A DNA stretch of 64,000 nucleotides, taken from positions 1,302,001 through 1,366,000 of the forward strand of contig OZ246983.1 of the NCBI GenBank assembly GCA_965232595.1, in the 5' to 3' direction. The notes under the pieces were generated by a model, which ran no database searches, was not told where the DNA came from, and saw only the letters and a list, made by a program, of their open reading frames with translations. This DNA comes from SZUA-309 sp965232595. Lineage in GTDB: Bacteria; Pseudomonadota; Gammaproteobacteria; Pseudomonadales; Azotimanducaceae. Of this stretch, positions 16,399-26,196 are shown in pieces (the first letter of the stretch is position 1; every line of letters starts with the position of its first letter). A program made the position numbers and the translations under genes.

Positions 16399-16645
16399 TG
16401 CTCTATCTCTTTCCGATTTCATGTGGCTGCTATTCAGCCACCATCTCTTCAGATGCCAAAACCGTTTACCCGCTGTCCTCGTGCTTCCTAGAAGCCGGAG
16501 AGCTGGTAAACGGTTCAATTTTCTTCGCCGGCTCCCTATCGGAGCCTTGTCGAGCGGTGCTTTTGTTTTCGCCCCGCTACGCGGCGCCTTCGTTTACGCG
16601 CCGCTAAAAAAAGCGCCGGTCCTTTTCGGGACCGGCGCTGGTTAA
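16399..16645 (-). promoter_or_regulatory. Hairpin-rich rpsJ-rplC intercistronic region, candidate S10-operon (L4) control RNA
   Basis: This 247-nt gap is about 30 nt in E. coli. Besides the terminator at its upstream end, four more perfect hairpins are visible: arms at 16581-16587/16598-16604 (7 bp), 16530-16535/16541-16546 (6 bp), 16460-16470/16505-16515 (11 bp, with a nested 5-bp hairpin at 16483-16495), and 16423-16429/16435-16441 (7 bp). The 11-bp stem is followed on the minus strand by TTTTGG. I see no convincing -35/-10 pair. The layout suggests attenuation or an L4-binding leader for rplC onward; this is inference. Confidence 0.55.
16606..16639 (-). terminator. Intrinsic terminator/attenuator directly after rpsJ
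   Basis: Minus-strand arms AGCGCCGGTCC (16629-16639) and GGACCGGCGCT (16612-16622) form a perfect 11-bp stem with a 6-nt loop, followed by a run of seven T. It begins 6 nt after the rpsJ stop and would end or attenuate transcription before rplC. Confidence 0.85.
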
Positions 16646-16957
16646 TCAGTTAAGGCTGATCTGCACTTCCACGCCTGCTGCCAGGTCGAGCTTCATGAGT
16701 GCATCTACGGTCTTCTCAGTCGGCTCGACGATATCCAGCATGCGCTTATGGGTACGAATCTCGTACTGATCGCGCGCGTCCTTGTTCACGTGCGGAGATA
16801 CCAGCACGGTGAAACGCTCTTTGCGGGTCGGCAGCGGAATGGGGCCTTTTACCTGGGCACCCGTGCGCTTTGCCGTATCGACGATTTCCTGCGTCGACAC
16901 GTCAATGAGCTTATGGTCAAACGCCTTCAGGCGTATACGAATCCGCTGGTTCTGCAC
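16646..16957 (-). CDS. rpsJ: 30S ribosomal protein S10
   Basis: A 103-residue protein, exactly the E. coli length, when started at the GTG at 16957 (MQNQRIRIRLKAFDHKLIDV). GGAG lies 9 nt before that GTG; the frame is open to a TTG five codons upstream but that codon overlaps the ribosome site. The middle has IPLPTRKERFTVLVSPHVNK and the end LDLAAGVEVQISLN. S10 is a 30S head protein and, as NusE, joins NusB in antitermination on rRNA operons. Here it is bracketed by its own promoter and its own terminator, so it may be expressed as a separate unit. Confidence 0.97.
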   Translation of the reverse strand: MQNQRIRIRLKAFDHKLIDVSTQEIVDTAKRTGAQVKGPIPLPTRKERFTVLVSPHVNKDARDQYEIRTHKRMLDIVEPTEKTVDALMKLDLAAGVEVQISLN

Positions 16958-17152
16958 CCGCTGAAACTCCAAAAATACTGTTATTGATCCGTCCGCCGCG
17001 ATGAGTACTAGTTATAGCGGCAGTCGGATTGTGCTTGCGCCTGTTTGCCCCAGACAGCCCGATCTCTCGAAACCCAGGCCTGGTGCGTCCCCGCGGCGCG
17101 TCTTCCTTCGGCTTGGCCACCGACAAAGCCCGGCGGCAAAAAAGGAGCGCGA

Positions 17153-17181
17153 ATAATACAGATGGCCCGTAGGCCACGCAA
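17153..17181 (-). promoter_or_regulatory. Sigma-70 promoter upstream of rpsJ
   Basis: On the minus strand TTGCGT (17176-17181) and TATTAT (17153-17158) are separated by exactly 17 nt and followed by a GC-rich discriminator (TCGCGC), the pattern of growth-rate and ppGpp-controlled promoters. It would give a leader of about 190 nt before rpsJ, similar in size to the E. coli S10 leader. Confidence 0.75.
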
Positions 17182-17205
17182 CACCTCGCGCTCAGAAAAT
17201 TCGGA

Positions 17206-17252
17206 GGCGGGTGGAGAGCCCACCCGCCCGGAATAGCGTCAGGTTGCCTGAC
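17206..17252 (-). terminator. Terminator-like hairpins after tufA
   Basis: Directly after the tufA stop the minus strand has a 6-bp hairpin (GTCAGG/CCTGAC) and then a 9-bp stem GGCGGGTGG/CCACCCGCC (17206-17228), followed by TCCGAATTTTCT. The T-run is imperfect, so termination may be partial. Confidence 0.6.
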
Positions 17253-18443
17253 TTATTCCTTGATGGTCGTTACGACGCCAGCGCCGACGGTCCGGCCACC
17301 TTCGCGGATCGCGAACCGCTGGCCTTCTTCCATCGCGATCGGGCTGATCAGCGTGACTACCATGTTCACGTTGTCACCCGGCATCACCATCTCTACGTCC
17401 GCCGGCAGCTCACAGGTGCCCGTCACGTCCGTCGTCTCGAAGAAGAACTGCGGACGGTAACCCTTGAAGAACGGCGTATGACGGCCGCCTTCGTCCTTCG
17501 ACAGCACGTACACTTCGCTCTCGAACACCGTGTGCGGCGTGATCGAACCCGGTACCGCCAGTACCTGGCCGCGCTCAACTTCCTCACGCTTGGTGCCGCG
17601 CAGCAGCACGCCAACGTTCTCGCCTGCACGACCTTCGTCAAGCAGCTTACGGAACATCTCGACACCCGTGCAGGTCGTGGTCTGCGTGTCGCGGATACCC
17701 ACGATCTCGATCTCGTCACCCACCTTCACGATGCCGCGAGCTACCCGACCGGTCACTACCGTGCCCCGACCAGAGATCGAGAACACGTCCTCGATCGGCA
17801 TCAGGAACGGCTGATCCACCGGACGCTCAGGCTCCGGGATGTAATCGTCCAGCGCCTCGACCAGCTTCTCTACCGCCGGTGCACCGATCTCGCTGGTGTC
17901 ACCTTCCAGGGCCTTCAGCGCGCTGCCGATGATGATCGGCGTGTCGTCGCCCGGGAACTCGTACTGGTCCAGAAGCTCACGCACTTCCATCTCGACCAGC
18001 TCCAGCAGCTCCTCGTCATCCACCATGTCCGCCTTGTTCATGAAGACGACAATCTTCGGAACGCCAACCTGACGCGACAGCAGGATGTGCTCACGGGTCT
18101 GAGGCATGGGGCCATCAGCCGCCGATACCACCAGAATGGCACCGTCCATCTGAGCTGCACCCGTGATCATGTTCTTCACGTAGTCAGCGTGGCCGGGGCA
18201 GTCAACGTGCGCGTAGTGACGGTTCGTCGACTCGTACTCAACGTGCGACGTCGCGATCGTGATGCCACGCTCACGCTCTTCCGGCGCGTTATCAATCTCG
18301 CCGAAATCCTTCATCTCGCCACCGTACGCTTCCGCGCAAACCTTCGTCAGCGCCGCCGTCAACGTCGTCTTGCCATGGTCTACGTGACCAATCGTCCCTA
18401 CGTTCACGTGCGGTTTGGTACGCTCAAATTTCTCTTTGGCCAT
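17253..18443 (-). CDS. tufA: Elongation factor Tu (copy in the str operon)
   Basis: A 396-residue GTPase that brings aminoacyl-tRNA to the ribosome. The G motifs are GHVDHGKT (19-26), DCPGH (about 81-85) and NKAD (about 136-139). It follows fusA by 79 nt. The protein is identical to the second copy at 34285-35475; I see only three nucleotide differences, all synonymous and all within the last ~65 nt of the gene, while flanking sequences are unrelated. That points to ongoing gene conversion of the coding region. Confidence 0.98.
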   Translation of the reverse strand: MAKEKFERTKPHVNVGTIGHVDHGKTTLTAALTKVCAEAYGGEMKDFGEIDNAPEERERGITIATSHVEYESTNRHYAHVDCPGHADYVKNMITGAAQMDGAILVVSAADGPMPQTREHILLSRQVGVPKIVVFMNKADMVDDEELLELVEMEVRELLDQYEFPGDDTPIIIGSALKALEGDTSEIGAPAVEKLVEALDDYIPEPERPVDQPFLMPIEDVFSISGRGTVVTGRVARGIVKVGDEIEIVGIRDTQTTTCTGVEMFRKLLDEGRAGENVGVLLRGTKREEVERGQVLAVPGSITPHTVFESEVYVLSKDEGGRHTPFFKGYRPQFFFETTDVTGTCELPADVEMVMPGDNVNMVVTLISPIAMEEGQRFAIREGGRTVGAGVVTTIKE

Positions 18444-18522
18444 TGCCTTTTCCTTTCCTCAGTTGTTCCGTAGTCCGCGGGCTCAAAGCCCTCCTACAGC
18501 CTTATTTCAGTATCGAAACCAA

Positions 18523-20625
<2,103 letters not shown>

Positions 20626-20649
20626 GATGCTCTCCGTAAAAGTTAATGC

Positions 20650-21120
20650 TTAGAACCGGTAGTGAGAGAAAGCCTTGTTGGCTTCCGCCATGCGGTGAGT
20701 GTCTTCCCGCTTCTTGACCGCGCTGCCGCGACCGTCCGCTGCGTCCATCAGCTCACCCGCGAGGCGCGCTGCCATGGACTTCTCGCCGCGGTTACGGGCG
20801 CTGTCTACGAGCCAGCGCATGGCCAGCGCCTGACGCCGGGAAGGCCGAACTTCCACCGGCACCTGGTAGGTGGCACCACCAACCCGGCGGGACTTCACCT
20901 CGACGAACGGGGCAACGGCTTCCAGCGCTTTCTCGAAGATTTCGACCGGATCCGGGTTGTTGCGTTCCTCGATGCGCGTCAGGGCGCCGTAGACGATCCG
21001 CTCGGCAACGGCTTTCTTGCCGCTGACCATCACGTGGTTGATGAACTTGGCCACGGTCTGGTTGTGGTACTTGGGATCAGGGAGGATTTCGCGCTTGGCG
21101 ACGACTCTACGTCTTGGCAT
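20650..21120 (-). CDS. rpsG: 30S ribosomal protein S7
   Basis: A 156-residue protein starting MPRRRVVAKREILPDPKYHN; the ATG at 21120 has AAGGAG 6 nt upstream and fits the family, whereas an open extension of 11 codons upstream does not. The S7 signature DPKYHNQTVAKFINHVMVSG lies at residues 15-34 and the C-terminus ends with MAEANKAFSHYRF. S7 nucleates the 30S head and, in E. coli, represses the str operon by binding the rpsL-rpsG spacer, which is also unusually long and structured here. Confidence 0.97.
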   Translation of the reverse strand: MPRRRVVAKREILPDPKYHNQTVAKFINHVMVSGKKAVAERIVYGALTRIEERNNPDPVEIFEKALEAVAPFVEVKSRRVGGATYQVPVEVRPSRRQALAMRWLVDSARNRGEKSMAARLAGELMDAADGRGSAVKKREDTHRMAEANKAFSHYRF

Positions 21121-21306
21121 GGGTTTCTCCTTTGCTTCAGGTAGTCCCGGCACGGGTACGGCCGGGCCTTACTGGAGGTGTGCCGCCGGGAGGCGGCACC
21201 TGGGAGTTTGGCTTTGCCAAACTCCTCGCTCGCAATGTTGTTCTAAAGCTAACTGGGTGGTGGATTCTCTGGTTTGTCTGTTACAGCCCTGTTGGGCCGT
21301 AACCGC
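21121..21306 (-). promoter_or_regulatory. Structured rpsL-rpsG intercistronic region, candidate S7 autoregulatory site
   Basis: The 186-nt gap has three tandem perfect hairpins: arms at 21203-21212/21216-21225 (10 bp, 3-nt loop), 21180-21187/21192-21199 (8 bp, 4-nt loop) and 21146-21151/21161-21166 (6 bp). None is followed by a T-run, so they are not terminators. In E. coli S7 binds this spacer; equivalence here is inferred from position. Confidence 0.5.
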
Positions 21307-21678
21307 TTACTTAGGCCGCTTGGCGCCGTACTTGGAACGACCCTGACGGCGATCGGATACACCGGAGGTGTCCAGGGTGCCGCGGATGGTGTGGTAACGC
21401 ACACCGGGCAGGTCCTTCACACGACCACCGCGGATCAGCACCACTGAGTGCTCCTGCAGGTTGTGGCCTTCACCGCCGATGTAGGAGGTGACCTCGTAAC
21501 CGTTGGTCAGGCGCACACGGCAGACCTTGCGCAGAGCCGAGTTCGGCTTCTTCGGCGTGGTGGTGTAGACACGGGTGCAGACGCCGCGCTTCTGCGGGCT
21601 GCCCTGCAGGGCCGGGACGATGCTCTTCTCGGCCTTGCGCTTACGCGGCTTTCTAATGAGCTGGCTAATGGTCGCCAT
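21307..21678 (-). CDS. rpsL: 30S ribosomal protein S12
   Basis: A 123-residue protein with MATISQLIRKPRKRKAEKSI, the decoding-site loop TTTPKKPNSALRKVCRVRLT (wild-type Lys at the position that gives streptomycin resistance when changed) and GGRVKDLPGVRYHTIRGTLD. S12 monitors codon-anticodon pairing. It is the first gene of the str operon, with its own promoter about 90 nt upstream. Confidence 0.98.
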   Translation of the reverse strand: MATISQLIRKPRKRKAEKSIVPALQGSPQKRGVCTRVYTTTPKKPNSALRKVCRVRLTNGYEVTSYIGGEGHNLQEHSVVLIRGGRVKDLPGVRYHTIRGTLDTSGVSDRRQGRSKYGAKRPK

Positions 21679-21769
21679 TCAAAAAATTCCTATAAATCAA
21701 TCAATTAGAGGCTGCGCACCCTGCGCAACCCGAGCCGATCAAGACGCCGGCCCCTCAAAAGAGCGCGGC

Positions 21770-21798
21770 ATTCTAATCGCCAAACCCCCTGAAATCAA
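21770..21798 (-). promoter_or_regulatory. Sigma-70 promoter of the str operon (rpsL)
   Basis: Minus strand TTGATT (21793-21798), 17-nt spacer, TAGAAT (21770-21775), followed by a GC-rich discriminator GCCGCGC. It lies between the rpoC terminator and rpsL. Confidence 0.75.
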
Positions 21799-21817
21799 CG
21801 AAATCCGGGGCTTTGCA

Positions 21818-21850
21818 GACGAAACCGGCCCCAACATATATGGGGCCGGT
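21818..21850 (-). terminator. Intrinsic terminator of rpoBC
   Basis: Minus strand arms ACCGGCCCC (21842-21850) and GGGGCCGGT (21824-21832), 9 bp perfect, loop of 9 nt, followed by TTCGTCT. It lies about 50 nt after the rpoC stop. Confidence 0.8.
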
Positions 21851-21902
21851 GATCCTGTTTGCAACGGGACCGGCAGGCCGCCGGCCCCTTGGGGCAGGTT
21901 CC

Positions 21903-24900
21903 TCAGGAACCCTCGCCGGACAGGGCTTCGGACAGCGCCTGTTCGACTTCGTCCGCCGTAGCGCCCTGCTCCTTGGCGATACGGGCAGCCATCTCCTCCT
22001 CACGGCGGCGCTTGCGCTCGCTGTGGTAGGTGAGGCCCGTACCTGCCGGGATCAGGCGACCCACGACCACGTTCTCCTTCAGGCCGCGCAGGAAGTCCTG
22101 CTTGCCGGTGACTGCCGCTTCGGTCAGTACCCGGGTGGTCTCCTGGAAGGAGGCCGCGGAGATGAAGGATTCGGTCGCCAGCGAAGCCTTGGTGATGCCG
22201 AGCAGCACCCGCAGGTAGTCGGCCGGCTGCTTGCCTTCCGCTTCCAGCTCCTCGTTGACCTCGGACAGCCTGATGTACTCCAGCTGCTCACCGCGAATGA
22301 GGTGAGACTCGCCCGGATCGACGATTTCGGCCTTGCGCAGCATCTGCCGGACGATCACTTCAATGTGCTTGTCGTTGATCGTCACGCCCTGGAGGCGATA
22401 GACCTCCTGGATCTCGTTGATGATGTACTTGGCCAGCTCCTCGACGCCCTTCAGGCGCAGAATGTCGTGCGGGCTCGGCGGGCCGTCTACGACCACCTCA
22501 CCTTTCTCGACCTGCTCACCTTCGAACACGCCAATGTTCCGCCACTTCGGTATCAGGGTTTCCACCGGATCGCCTTCCGCCGGGGTGATCACCAGACGCC
22601 GCTTGCCCTTGGTCTCCTTGCCGAAGCTGACCAGGCCGGTCTCTTCAGCCAGGATGGCCGACTCTTTCGGCTTGCGGGCTTCGAACAGGTCGGCAACCCG
22701 CGGCAGACCACCCGTGATGTCACGGGTCTTCGAGCCTTCCTGCGGGATCCGGGCGATGATGTCACCAACGCCGATTGCCTCGTTGTCCTCGAGGTTGAGG
22801 ATGGCGTTGTTCGGCAGGAAGTAGTGCGCCGGCACGTCGGAGCCCGGCAGCATCACCTCGTTGCCTTTGCCATCAACCAGGCTGATGGCCGGACGCAGGT
22901 CCTTACCAGCAGACGGCCGGTCCTTCGGATCCAGCACCGTGATGTTGGTAAGACCGGTCAGCTCGTCGGTCTGACGGTTGATGGAGAGACCTTCTTCCAT
23001 GGACTCGAAGCGCGCGGTACCGCCCACCTCCACCACGATCGGGTGGGTGTGCGGGTCCCATTGCGCGATCACCTGGCCGGCTTCGACCAGATCGCCTTCG
23101 TCCACGGAGATCACCGCGCCGTAAGGCAGCTTGTAACGCTCACGCTCGCGACCGTTGTCGTCCGCCACCGCAATCTCACCGGAGCGGGAGACCGCGACCA
23201 GCTCGCCGGATTCCCGGGTTACCGTCTTCAGGTTGTGCAGACGGATGGAACCGCCGTGCTTGACCTGAATGCTGTCGATGGCGGTTGCACGGGAAGCCGC
23301 GCCACCGATGTGGAAAGTCCGCATGGTCAGCTGGGTACCCGGCTCACCGATGGACTGGGCCGCGATCACGCCGACCGCCTCGCCCACGTTCACCTGATGG
23401 CCACGGGCCAGATCCCGGCCGTAGCAGGAAGCGCAGACACCGAACTTGGTGTCACAGGTGATTGCCGAGCGGACCACGATCTCGTCCACACCCAGGCTGT
23501 CGAGCTGGTCGACCCAGTACTCGTCCAGCATGGTGCCCTCTTCGATGAGGATGGTCTTCTCGTCCGCCTCGTAAACCGGCTGAGCAACGATCCGGCCCAG
23601 AACCCGGTCACCGAGCGGCTCGACCACGTCGCCGCCTTCGATGATGGCAGAGACCAGTAGGCCGTTGTCCGTACCGCAGTCCACTTCCGTGATCACCACG
23701 TCCTGCGCCACGTCGACCAGACGACGGGTCAGGTAACCGGAGTTAGCCGTCTTCAGCGCCGTGTCGGCCAGACCTTTCCGCGCGCCGTGCGTCGAGATGA
23801 AGTACTCGTTCACGTTCAGGCCTTCGCGGAAGTTTGCCGTGATGGCGTTCTCGATGATGCTGCCATCGGGACGCGTCATCAGGCCGCGCATGCCGGCGAG
23901 CTGCCGGATCTGCGCGGGTGAGCCCCGGGCACCGGAGTCTGCGTAGACGTAAACCGAGTTGAAGGAATCCTGTTCCTCTTTCTCGCCTTCCCGGTTGGTG
24001 ACGGTCTCTTTCGAGATCCCGTCCATCATGGAGCGGGCAACCAGATCGTTGGCCCGGGACCAGATGTCCACCACCTTGTTGTACTTCTCGCCCTGGGTCA
24101 CCAGACCGGAGGCGTACTGAGACTCGATCTCGGCAACTTCTGCTTCCGCATCACCGATGATGGTCGCCTTCTCATCAGGGATGACGAAGTCTTCCACACC
24201 GATGGACGCACCGGACGATGTGGAGTGACCGAAGCCGGTGTACATGAGCTGGTCGGCGAAGATCACCGTCTCTTTCAGGCCCACGTTCCGGTAGCAGGTG
24301 TTGATCAGGTTGGAGATCGCCTTCTTGTCGAGCGGCTTGTTGACCAGCTCGAACGGCATCAGCTTCGGCACGATCTCGTAGAACAGCGCCCGACCCACAG
24401 TCGTTTCCTGCAGCGAGGTCTGAGCTTCGATGTCGCCGTTTTCCAGCTCGACGTGCTCTTCGATGCGCACCTTGATCCGGGCATGCAGATCCACCTGGCC
24501 GGCGTGGTAGGCACGGTCCACCTCGGTGAGATCGGAGAAGGCCATGCCTTCGCCCCTGGCGTTGATCATCTCCCGGGTCATGTAGTACAGACCCAGCACC
24601 ACGTCCTGAGACGGAACGATGATCGGCTCGCCGGAAGCCGGCGAGAGGATGTTGTTGGTGCTCATCATGAGCGCCCGGGACTCGAGCTGAGCCTCCAGGG
24701 TCAGCGGCACGTGCACGGCCATCTGGTCGCCGTCGAAATCGGCGTTGTAGGCGGTACAGACCAGCGGGTGCAGCTGGATGGCTTTACCTTCGATGAGTAC
24801 CGGCTCGAACGCCTGGATACCCAGGCGGTGCAGGGTCGGCGCCCGGTTCAGCAGCACGGGATGCTCGCGGATCACCTCGGCCAGGATGTCCCAGACCTCC

Positions 24901-26117
24901 GGCGTTTCCTTCTCGACCATCTTCTTGGCCGCCTTGATGGTGGTGGCCATGCCACGACCTTCCAGCTTGCCGAAGATGAACGGCTTGAACAGCTCGAGCG
25001 CCATCTTCTTCGGCAGGCCGCACTGATGCAGCTTCAGGGTCGGGCCAACCACGATCACGGAGCGACCGGAGTAATCCACCCGCTTGCCGAGCAGGTTCTG
25101 ACGGAACCGGCCCTGCTTGCCCTTGATCATGTCTGCCAGCGACTTCAGCGGCCGCTTGTTGGAGCCGGTGATGGCCCGGCCGCGACGACCGTTGTCGAGC
25201 AGCGCATCAACCGCTTCCTGCAGCATCCGCTTCTCGTTGCGGACGATGATGTCGGGCGCGGAGAGGTCGAGCAGACGCTTCAGCCGGTTGTTCCGGTTGA
25301 TCGCCCGGCGATACAGATCGTTCAGATCCGAGGTCGCGAAGCGACCGCCATCCAGCGGCACCAGCGGCCGCAGATCCGGCGGCAGCACCGGCAGCACGGA
25401 GAGGATCATCCACTCGGGCTTGTTGCCGGAGTCCTGGAACGCCTCCATCAGCTTCAGACGCTTGGACAGCTTCTTGATCTTGGTCTCGGAGTTGGTGGCC
25501 GGGATCTCTTCGCGCAGCCGCGCGATCTCGCCTTCCATGTCCAGTGCCAGCAGCAGCGCTTCGATGGCTTCGGCGCCCATCTTGGCGTCGAACTCATCGC
25601 CGTACTCTTCCAGCTTCTGGAAGTACTCCTCGTCGGTCAGCAGCTGACCGAGCTCCAGATCGGTGAGACCAGGGTCGATGACCACGAAGGACTCGAAGTA
25701 CAGGACCCGCTCGATGTCGCGCAGGGTCATGTCCAGCAGCAGGCCGATCCGGGACGGCAGCGACTTCAGGAACCAGATGTGAGCAACGGGGCTGGCCAGC
25801 TCGATGTGGCCCATGCGCTCCCGGCGCACCTTGGTCAGGGTGACCTCAACACCACACTTCTCGCAGATCACACCGCGATGCTTGAGGCGCTTGTACTTAC
25901 CGCAAAGGCACTCGTAGTCCTTTATCGGGCCGAAGATGCGGGCGCAGAACAGGCCGTCGCGCTCCGGCTTGAAGGTGCGGTAGTTGATGGTCTCGGGCTT
26001 CTTCACCTCGCCGAACGACCAGGACCGGATCATCTCCGGCGAGGCCAGGCCAATGCGAAGGGCGTCGAACTCGTCAACGCTGCCCTGAGACTTCAGCAGA
26101 TTAAGTAGGTCTTTCAA
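21903..26117 (-). CDS. rpoC: DNA-directed RNA polymerase subunit beta'
   Basis: A 1404-residue protein. The N-terminal zinc site is CLCGKYKRLKHRGVICEKCG (from about residue 70), the active-site magnesium loop is NADFDGDQMAVH (about residue 460), and the second zinc site has CDTKFGVCASCYGRDLARGH (about residue 885-900), followed by the bridge-helix/trigger-loop region. Length matches E. coli (1407). It follows rpoB by about 80 nt and ends in a terminator. It is the largest gene in the window and shows no frameshift. Confidence 0.99.
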   Translation of the reverse strand: MKDLLNLLKSQGSVDEFDALRIGLASPEMIRSWSFGEVKKPETINYRTFKPERDGLFCARIFGPIKDYECLCGKYKRLKHRGVICEKCGVEVTLTKVRRERMGHIELASPVAHIWFLKSLPSRIGLLLDMTLRDIERVLYFESFVVIDPGLTDLELGQLLTDEEYFQKLEEYGDEFDAKMGAEAIEALLLALDMEGEIARLREEIPATNSETKIKKLSKRLKLMEAFQDSGNKPEWMILSVLPVLPPDLRPLVPLDGGRFATSDLNDLYRRAINRNNRLKRLLDLSAPDIIVRNEKRMLQEAVDALLDNGRRGRAITGSNKRPLKSLADMIKGKQGRFRQNLLGKRVDYSGRSVIVVGPTLKLHQCGLPKKMALELFKPFIFGKLEGRGMATTIKAAKKMVEKETPEVWDILAEVIREHPVLLNRAPTLHRLGIQAFEPVLIEGKAIQLHPLVCTAYNADFDGDQMAVHVPLTLEAQLESRALMMSTNNILSPASGEPIIVPSQDVVLGLYYMTREMINARGEGMAFSDLTEVDRAYHAGQVDLHARIKVRIEEHVELENGDIEAQTSLQETTVGRALFYEIVPKLMPFELVNKPLDKKAISNLINTCYRNVGLKETVIFADQLMYTGFGHSTSSGASIGVEDFVIPDEKATIIGDAEAEVAEIESQYASGLVTQGEKYNKVVDIWSRANDLVARSMMDGISKETVTNREGEKEEQDSFNSVYVYADSGARGSPAQIRQLAGMRGLMTRPDGSIIENAITANFREGLNVNEYFISTHGARKGLADTALKTANSGYLTRRLVDVAQDVVITEVDCGTDNGLLVSAIIEGGDVVEPLGDRVLGRIVAQPVYEADEKTILIEEGTMLDEYWVDQLDSLGVDEIVVRSAITCDTKFGVCASCYGRDLARGHQVNVGEAVGVIAAQSIGEPGTQLTMRTFHIGGAASRATAIDSIQVKHGGSIRLHNLKTVTRESGELVAVSRSGEIAVADDNGRERERYKLPYGAVISVDEGDLVEAGQVIAQWDPHTHPIVVEVGGTARFESMEEGLSINRQTDELTGLTNITVLDPKDRPSAGKDLRPAISLVDGKGNEVMLPGSDVPAHYFLPNNAILNLEDNEAIGVGDIIARIPQEGSKTRDITGGLPRVADLFEARKPKESAILAEETGLVSFGKETKGKRRLVITPAEGDPVETLIPKWRNIGVFEGEQVEKGEVVVDGPPSPHDILRLKGVEELAKYIINEIQEVYRLQGVTINDKHIEVIVRQMLRKAEIVDPGESHLIRGEQLEYIRLSEVNEELEAEGKQPADYLRVLLGITKASLATESFISAASFQETTRVLTEAAVTGKQDFLRGLKENVVVGRLIPAGTGLTYHSERKRRREEEMAARIAKEQGATADEVEQALSEALSGEGS

Positions 26118-26196
26118 GTTCTCTCCTCCTTAAGGATCGATCTTTCTTTTGTGCCGTCAGCGACTGGCTCAGCCAGTCGCCCATCGACTACCTCGG

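Noticed and set aside
16399..16518. Possible 40-residue N-terminal extension of L3
   Set aside because: The upstream codons form hairpin-rich spacer, have no L3 similarity and no ribosome site; the ATG at 16398 gives the family N-terminus.
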